A stretch of DNA of 18,816 nucleotides from an uncultured Collinsella sp. (GTDB lineage Bacteria; Actinomycetota; Coriobacteriia; Coriobacteriales; Coriobacteriaceae): NCBI GenBank assembly GCA_900542825.1, contig UQOY01000022.1:1-18816 (forward strand), read 5' to 3'. The notes beneath the pieces were generated by a model. That model ran no database searches, was not told the DNA's origin, and saw only the letters and a program-made list of their open reading frames with translations. This document shows, piece by piece, positions 15,209-18,816 of this stretch. Every line of letters begins with the position of its first letter. The stretch's first letter is position 1. The translations under genes and the position numbers were made by a program.

Positions 15209-16014
15209 TCGTCGCCGAACTTGAACGCGCGCTGCTGGCGCGCTACCCCAAGGCGGATGCCGAGGGCTGGGATCATGTTGGGCTATCTGTGGGAGATCCC
15301 GCTGTAGAGATCACCGGTGTTGCCTGCGCACTCGACGCGACCGAGGCCAACGTGCGCCGCGCTCTCGAGGCCGGCGCCAACGTGCTGCTGACGCATCATC
15401 CCATCTATATCAAGGCGCCCGAGGCCTTTTGTCCGGCCGCATCCGCGCGTCCCCAGTGCAGCGCTGCGCTGTACGAGGCAGCTCGTTGCGGCGTGAGCAT
15501 CATCTCGCTTCACACCAACCTGGACCGCTCGCACGAAGCGCGCGTTCGCCTGAGTGAGCTGCTGGGCGCTGAGCCCATGAGCTCGTTGGAGCATGTGGAC
15601 GAGCCCGAGGCCTGCGGCCTGGGCGCGTTAGCAACGCTCAACGAACCGTGCACGCTGCGCGACCTTGCCACGCGCGCCGCCACGGCGTTTGGCAGCGACC
15701 CCCGTGTTTGGGGCGAGGCCGATTACCCGTGCCGGACCGTTGCCATTCTGGGCGGCTCCCTGGGTGACTTTGGAGAGCTTGCCATTGCCGCCGGTGCGGA
15801 TGTTGTCGTGACGGGCGAGGCGGGCTACCACGTGGCGCAAGACCTTGCCTTGCGCGGGCTGCCAGTGGTTTTGCTCGGCCATGACCGCTCCGAGGAGCCG
15901 TTCGTTGATATATTGATGAACTCTGCAGTTGACGCCGGGGTCGACCCCCGTCATGCGATTAAAATACTGAACCCTTGCCAATGGTGGACTGTGACAAAAG
16001 GAGAGAACTTATGA
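15205..16014 (+). CDS. Nif3-like dinuclear metal centre protein
   Basis: The Nif3/YbgI family forms hexameric rings with a dimetal site; YbgI-type proteins have been linked to GTP cyclohydrolase I-like folds, but their true reaction is unsettled. The metal ligands seem complete: His64 and His65 in LLTHHPIY, Asp107 in SLHTNLDRS, and His226 and Glu230 in LGHDRSEEPF. WDHVGLSVGD (22-31) and GEAGYHVAQDLALRG are also typical. At 269 residues it lacks the large insertion found in longer members. It starts within the stop codon of the desulfurase (ATGA) and overlaps the zinc-ribbon gene in the same way. In many Gram-positive genomes the Nif3 and zinc-ribbon genes are neighbours. Confidence 0.9.
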   Translation: MIVAELERALLARYPKADAEGWDHVGLSVGDPAVEITGVACALDATEANVRRALEAGANVLLTHHPIYIKAPEAFCPAASARPQCSAALYEAARCGVSIISLHTNLDRSHEARVRLSELLGAEPMSSLEHVDEPEACGLGALATLNEPCTLRDLATRAATAFGSDPRVWGEADYPCRTVAILGGSLGDFGELAIAAGADVVVTGEAGYHVAQDLALRGLPVVLLGHDRSEEPFVDILMNSAVDAGVDPRHAIKILNPCQWWTVTKGENL

Positions 16015-16730
16015 GCGCCGGCGCTACGCTACTCAAGCTGCAACAGATCGATTTGGAGCTCGCCCGCAACAAGAGCGAACTTGCCAATATGCCGGAGCTC
16101 AAGGAGCTCGCTTCCAAGCGCAAGACCTACGTTAAGCTCAAGGCCGAGATGACCAAGCTCTACGCCCAGCGCAAGGACCTGGATATTGAGCTAGACGATC
16201 TCAACACCACCGAGATCCAGACCAACAACGCCATCGAGGCCGCCAAGAAGCGCCACGTCGACGGCTCTGACTACCGCGAGGTTCAGGACCTGGAGAACGA
16301 GCTCGCCACCTTGGCCAAGCGCTTGGACAAGATCGAGCACACTCGCAAGGACGTCGTCATCGCCCATAAGGAGGCGCTCGACCGCGAGGCTCGCGCGCAG
16401 GCCATCATCGCCAAGTTCGAGGAGGGCGTGAAGGCCGACACCAAGGCCGCCCGCGCCAAGGCCGCCGACCTCCAGGCACAGATTGATGCCGCCACTAAGG
16501 AGCGCACCGCGCTTGCCGCCACGCTGCCGACCGACGTGCTTACCGATTACGAGCGCCTGCTCAAGCAGTTCCGCGGCCTGGCCGTCGAGACCATCAAGGG
16601 CAACATCCCCACGGTCTGCCACACCGCGCTGCAGGCTTCGTCCATGAGCGACCTCAACCACGACGGTAGTGAGATTACGCACTGCCCGTACTGCCACCGC
16701 CTGCTCGTGCTCCCTAGCAAGGAAGCTTAA
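16011..16730 (+). CDS. coiled-coil zinc-ribbon protein (C4-type zinc ribbon family)
   Basis: Residues about 5-185 form a long, charged helical coiled coil (for example KRKTYVKLKAEMTKLYAQRK, and EVQDLENELATLAKRLDKIE). The C-terminal part is the zinc ribbon, ending HCPYCHRLLVLP with Cys225 and Cys228. The first metal knuckle, normally C-X2-C, reads TVCHTAL and offers Cys203 and His204, so one usual cysteine is missing. Family relatives include H. pylori HP0958, which acts in flagellar regulation and RNA binding; function here is unknown. I chose ATG 16011 because AAAAGGAGAG lies just upstream, and it overlaps nif3 by four bases; an upstream ATG at 15975 is less likely. Confidence 0.88.
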   Translation: MSAGATLLKLQQIDLELARNKSELANMPELKELASKRKTYVKLKAEMTKLYAQRKDLDIELDDLNTTEIQTNNAIEAAKKRHVDGSDYREVQDLENELATLAKRLDKIEHTRKDVVIAHKEALDREARAQAIIAKFEEGVKADTKAARAKAADLQAQIDAATKERTALAATLPTDVLTDYERLLKQFRGLAVETIKGNIPTVCHTALQASSMSDLNHDGSEITHCPYCHRLLVLPSKEA

Positions 16731-16732
16731 CG

Positions 16733-17947
16733 ATGACGGCGGCACCCAACAATTCAATGCAACTTGAGGGAAAAACGATCCTGCTGGGCATTACCGGCGG
16801 GATCGCCGCCTATAAGTCGTGCAATATCGTGCGTCTGTTGCAAAAGCGCGGCGCGCGCGTCAAGGTCGTTATGAGCGAGCATGCCACCGAGTTTGTGGGC
16901 CCGCTCACCTTCCGCGCCCTCACCAACGAGCCGGTCGCTGTAGGTCTGTTCGACGACCCTTCCGACCCCATCCACCACATTTCGCTGGCGCAGGAGCCCG
17001 ATCTGGTGGTCGTGGCGCCCGCTACGGCCAATATCATCGCCAAGATGGCCAACGGCATCGCCGATGACCTCATCTCCACAACGCTGCTTGCCACGCCGCG
17101 ACCCATCGTGATCGCCCCCGCCATGAACAACGGCATGTGGAAGGCGCCGGCGACGCAGGCCAATATGGCCACGCTGCGCGAGCGCGGCGTTCACGTGGTT
17201 GGCCCCGGTAGTGGCTACCTTGCCTGCGGCGACGTTGACACGGGACGCATGAGCGAGCCCGAGGACATCGTCGAGGCCGTCTGCGAGGTGCTCAACCCCG
17301 CCCCCCAGGACCTTGCGGGCAAGCGCATCGTGATTACCGCCGGCCCCACGCACGAACCGATCGACCCTGTGCGCTTCATCGGCAACCGGTCGTCGGGCAA
17401 GATGGGCATCGCCCTGGCGGGGGAGGCCGCTCGCCGCGGCGCTGCGGTCACGCTTGTGCTGGGACCGACATCGCTCGATGTTCCCCGCGGCGTGGAGTGC
17501 GTGCGCGTGCAGACCGCCGCAGAGATGCTGCAGGCGGCTCTGAGCGCCTTCCAGACGGCCGATGCGGCCATTTGCGCGGCCGCTGTCGCCGACTACACGC
17601 CCGCGGCCCCTGCCGACCATAAGCTCAAAAAGGCCCACGAGCGCCTGGATCGCATCGAACTGGTCGAGACGGTCGATATTTTGGCCGAGCTCTCGCGCCA
17701 AAAGGGAGGGCGGTGCGTGATCGGCTTTGCGGCAGAGACTGATAACGTCGTGGAGTACGCGCAGCGAAAGCTCGCCCGCAAGGGTTGCGATGCCATTATT
17801 GCCAACGATGTCTCGCGCGCCGATTCGGGCTTTGGAACCGACACCAACAAGGCTTGGATCGTGAGCACAGCGGGTACGCAAGAACTTCCCGTGCTAACAA
17901 AACCCCAGCTCGCAGATACAATTTTGGACTTGCTTCAAAATTTGTAA
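16733..17947 (+). CDS. coaBC: bifunctional CoaBC (phosphopantothenoylcysteine synthetase/decarboxylase)
   Basis: CoaBC makes 4'-phosphopantetheine from phosphopantothenate and cysteine in coenzyme A synthesis. The FMN-dependent decarboxylase (CoaC) comes first: ITGGIAAYKS (20-29), catalytic His82 in HHISLA, PAMNNGMW (129-136) and the lid motif ACGDVDTGRM with Cys165. The ligase (CoaB) follows: ITAGPTHEPIDPVRFIGNRS (201-220), SSGKMG, AAAVADYTP and KLKK (297-300). Length (404) is normal. It starts two bases after the zinc-ribbon gene; the ATG at 16757 (MQLEGKTILL) is a possible alternative. No terminator lies between its stop and the tRNA-Pro promoter, so the operon probably ends at the tRNA-Pro terminator. 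Confidence 0.96.
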   Translation: MTAAPNNSMQLEGKTILLGITGGIAAYKSCNIVRLLQKRGARVKVVMSEHATEFVGPLTFRALTNEPVAVGLFDDPSDPIHHISLAQEPDLVVVAPATANIIAKMANGIADDLISTTLLATPRPIVIAPAMNNGMWKAPATQANMATLRERGVHVVGPGSGYLACGDVDTGRMSEPEDIVEAVCEVLNPAPQDLAGKRIVITAGPTHEPIDPVRFIGNRSSGKMGIALAGEAARRGAAVTLVLGPTSLDVPRGVECVRVQTAAEMLQAALSAFQTADAAICAAAVADYTPAAPADHKLKKAHERLDRIELVETVDILAELSRQKGGRCVIGFAAETDNVVEYAQRKLARKGCDAIIANDVSRADSGFGTDTNKAWIVSTAGTQELPVLTKPQLADTILDLLQNL

Positions 17948-17955
17948 AAAAGTTC

Positions 17956-17985
17956 TTGCACAAGGGCAAAGTTTCGGGTTAATAT
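17956..17985 (+). promoter_or_regulatory. promoter for tRNA-Pro
   Basis: TTGCAC at 17956-17961 is followed after 18 bases by TAATAT at 17980-17985 (or after 17 by TTAATA). An A-rich tract (TGTAAAAAAG) precedes the -35 box, like an UP element, and overlaps the end of coaBC. The layout matches the tRNA-Ala promoter at 680-708. Confidence 0.7.
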
Positions 17986-17991
17986 ACTCCC

Positions 17992-18016
17992 TGTTGCGAG
18001 CGAGAGCAGCGCAACA
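17992..18016 (+). other. hairpin in the tRNA-Pro 5' leader
   Basis: TGTTGCG (17992-17998) pairs perfectly with CGCAACA (18010-18016) around an 11-base loop, ending 11 bases before the tRNA. It may protect the leader or guide processing at the mature 5' end. Confidence 0.5.
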
Positions 18017-18027
18017 AACAAAAGCTT

Positions 18028-18104
<77 letters not shown>

Positions 18105-18113
18105 GAAGTTTGC

Positions 18114-18146
18114 AGGTCAGGCACCTAGTGCCTGACCTTTTTTGTT
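18114..18146 (+). terminator. strong terminator after tRNA-Pro
   Basis: AGGTCAGGCAC (18114-18124) pairs perfectly with GTGCCTGACCT (18128-18138) over 11 pairs around a three-base loop, followed by TTTTTT and a further TTTT. It is probably also the end of the long upstream operon. Confidence 0.95.
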
Positions 18147-18147
18147 T

Positions 18148-18161
18148 TAAGCAATTGCTTA
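18148..18161. repeat. 14-bp perfect palindrome, possible operator
   Basis: TAAGCAATTGCTTA is a perfect palindrome directly after the tRNA-Pro terminator T run. The half-site TTAAGCAA recurs at 18168-18175. Two spaced copies of one half-site look like a dimer-binding site, but no regulated gene is apparent on the right side. Confidence 0.5.
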
Positions 18162-18375
18162 TTTTGATTAAGCAACAGGGTGCCAAAAATCTAGCCACGC
18201 GATAATCGCCTTTTACGGTTACTTGCGCGTTTTGCACGCGCTTGAGCCGATTTATTAACGCGTTATGAATCTACATACGCGTAGCTGGTATACAGCCGAG
18301 TAAGGGCTGTATTTATCGCGGCGATTTACACAGATATAGCGACTGTAACGAACAAGCGTGTCGCCGTATTTATTC

Positions 18376-18412
18376 CAGCAGTTCACTTGATCGGTGGACA
18401 AGTGGGCTGTTG
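18376..18412 (+). other. long hairpin, possible structured RNA
   Basis: CACTTG (18384-18389) pairs with CAAGTG (18399-18404). Outside it, CAGCAG (18376-18381) pairs with CTGTTG (18407-18412), with G-T pairs bridging the two, so a plus-strand RNA could form a stem of 14 pairs around a nine-base loop. The wobble pairs work only in plus-strand RNA. No clear promoter is seen nearby. Confidence 0.45.
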
Positions 18413-18561
18413 CAACGAAACGCAAACCAGGATGGGCTCTATACGAGGACGCGCAGGGGTAATGGCGGGGGAGTGCGGCAGGCGCTCTGAGAGCCGCTTT
18501 ATGACCCCATGTCTCCTTAACTCGATAATTTGTGTTTCAAGCCACGAATCGGTCGAGCAAT

Positions 18562-18599
18562 TGCCAAAAGAAAGGCCCATGCAGGATTGCACGGGCCTT
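18562..18599 (-). terminator. minus-strand terminator for the histidine kinase gene
   Basis: AAGGCCC (18572-18578) and TGCA (18580-18583) pair with TGCA (18588-18591) and GGGCCTT (18593-18599). The remaining pair is G-U in minus-strand RNA but an A/C mismatch in plus-strand RNA, and the T-rich tract (TCTTTT) follows in the minus direction. Both points indicate termination of leftward transcription, about 50 bases past the kinase tail. Confidence 0.85.
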
Positions 18600-18648
18600 A
18601 CATCAGATCAAATTTGAGCTAGAAGCACCAAGCGGGGCAGACGCAACA

Positions 18649-18717
18649 CTATCTCGTCGCGGCCTCGGCGAGCGACATATCGTAGTCGAGGTAGAGGTCG
18701 AGGAAGTCGTCAGATCC
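18649..18717 (-). other. out-of-frame tail of the kinase gene
   Basis: Read leftward, this stretch encodes a G, then SDDFLDLYLDYDMSLAEA and a short end before TAG at 18649-18651, in a different frame from the kinase stop. Its codons are strongly G/C-ending like true coding DNA. Removing one G from the GGG run at 18716-18718 would join it to the kinase frame as ...PLCGSDDF. I infer that it is the ancestral C-terminus. Confidence 0.55.
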
Positions 18718-18816
18718 CGCACAGGGGGACCGCGATGGTGGCCACCGCGCCGCCCGAGGGACTGTTGGCGAGCGAGACGGAGCCCCCGTGGGCGCTCGCG
18801 GCCTCGGAGGCGGCGT
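18710..18816 (-). CDS. C-terminal end of a sensor histidine kinase (partial, probably frameshifted)
   Basis: The visible 34 residues run from the window edge to a TGA at 18710-18712. They contain AHGGSVSLANSPSGGAVATI followed by AVPL, which matches the last strands of the HATPase domain of histidine kinases (the pattern xxHGGxVxxxNxPxGGAxxxIxxP). The catalytic core, sensor region and any response-regulator partner lie beyond the edge. The protein ends abruptly as LCGI, and a coding-like tail continues in another frame to 18649, so a one-base insertion is likely. Another GHKL ATPase is possible, but the kinase is favoured. Confidence 0.65.
   Translation of the reverse strand, partial: AASEAASAHGGSVSLANSPSGGAVATIAVPLCGI

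Larger units (their letters stand above)
18147..18561. other. AT-richer intergenic region without a credible gene
   Basis: About 415 bases separate the tRNA-Pro terminator from the minus-strand terminator. The only open frames (for example 18387-18617 plus and 18383-18592 minus) have no good ribosome-binding site, codon bias or recognisable product. The region holds the TAAGCAATTGCTTA palindrome, several CGCG-centred palindromes (TAACGCGTTA at 18256-18265, TACGCGTA at 18276-18283), an ATACAGCC/GGCTGTAT hairpin (18290-18312) and a longer hairpin at 18376-18412. Base composition differs from the flanking genes. Confidence 0.7.

Noticed and set aside
17956..17988. TTGCAC with TATACT (17983-17988) as the tRNA-Pro promoter pair.
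   Set aside because: The spacing would be 21 bases, too long. TAATAT at 17980-17985 gives 18 and is preferred.
18383..18617. Short opposing frames of 69 and 76 codons in the 3' intergenic region.
   Set aside because: Neither has a convincing ribosome-binding site, domain or codon bias, and both overlap the minus-strand terminator hairpin.

Overview
The window is GC-rich, with codon third positions dominated by G and C. A single long run of plus-strand housekeeping genes fills positions 869-17947. The protein families, their order (site-2 protease, scpA, scpB, rluB, cmk, plsC-like, ispH, DUF512 radical SAM, der, plsY, gpsA) and the sequence style suggest a Coriobacteriia gut actinobacterium, most likely Collinsella or a close relative. 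This is inferred from gene content and sequence feel; no database was searched.

Left edge (1-868): a stable-RNA region. Its first 55 bases are an exact copy of the start of the ABC-F gene (copied again at 839-893). They are followed by a promoter, tRNA-Met(CAT), a terminator, a nested inverted-repeat element with a terminator-like hairpin at its apex, a very GC-rich stretch containing a 28-bp perfect palindrome, a strong promoter, tRNA-Ala(GGC) and a strong terminator. The ABC-F start codon lies only 31 bases beyond that terminator.

Centre (869-17947): sixteen genes, closely packed, several overlapping by 4 to 14 bases, most with a clear Shine-Dalgarno sequence. In order: an ABC-F ATPase; a 98-residue unknown membrane protein; an M50 protease; ScpA and ScpB (chromosome condensation); RluB (23S rRNA pseudouridine); Cmk (CMP kinase); a PlsC-like acyltransferase; IspH (isoprenoid precursor synthesis); a PDZ/radical-SAM/DUF512 protein; Der (50S assembly GTPase); PlsY and GpsA (phospholipid precursors); Rpe (pentose phosphate); a NifS/IscS-type cysteine desulfurase; a Nif3-like dimetal protein; a coiled-coil zinc-ribbon protein; and CoaBC (coenzyme A). 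The themes are ribosome function (ABC-F, RluB, Der), membrane lipid supply (PlsC-like, PlsY, GpsA, IspH) and sulfur, iron and cofactor metabolism (desulfurase, Nif3, CoaBC). The only clear internal gap, 3882-3965 before scpA, holds a possible promoter and a hairpin.

Right edge (17948-18816): a promoter, tRNA-Pro(GGG) and a strong terminator, then about 400 bases of more AT-rich sequence with no credible gene but several palindromes and a long hairpin. A minus-strand terminator follows, and then the C-terminal end of a minus-strand gene that looks like a sensor histidine kinase. That gene appears to carry a one-base frameshift that cuts off a conserved-looking acidic/aromatic tail.

The points most worth a second look are the 55-bp repeat that coincides with the window's first base, the nested inverted-repeat element between the tRNAs, the ABC-F gene placed directly behind a tRNA terminator, the DUF512 radical-SAM gene beside der, the 98-residue membrane protein, and the frameshifted kinase tail. 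I did not find a convincing new multi-gene defence or mobile system.
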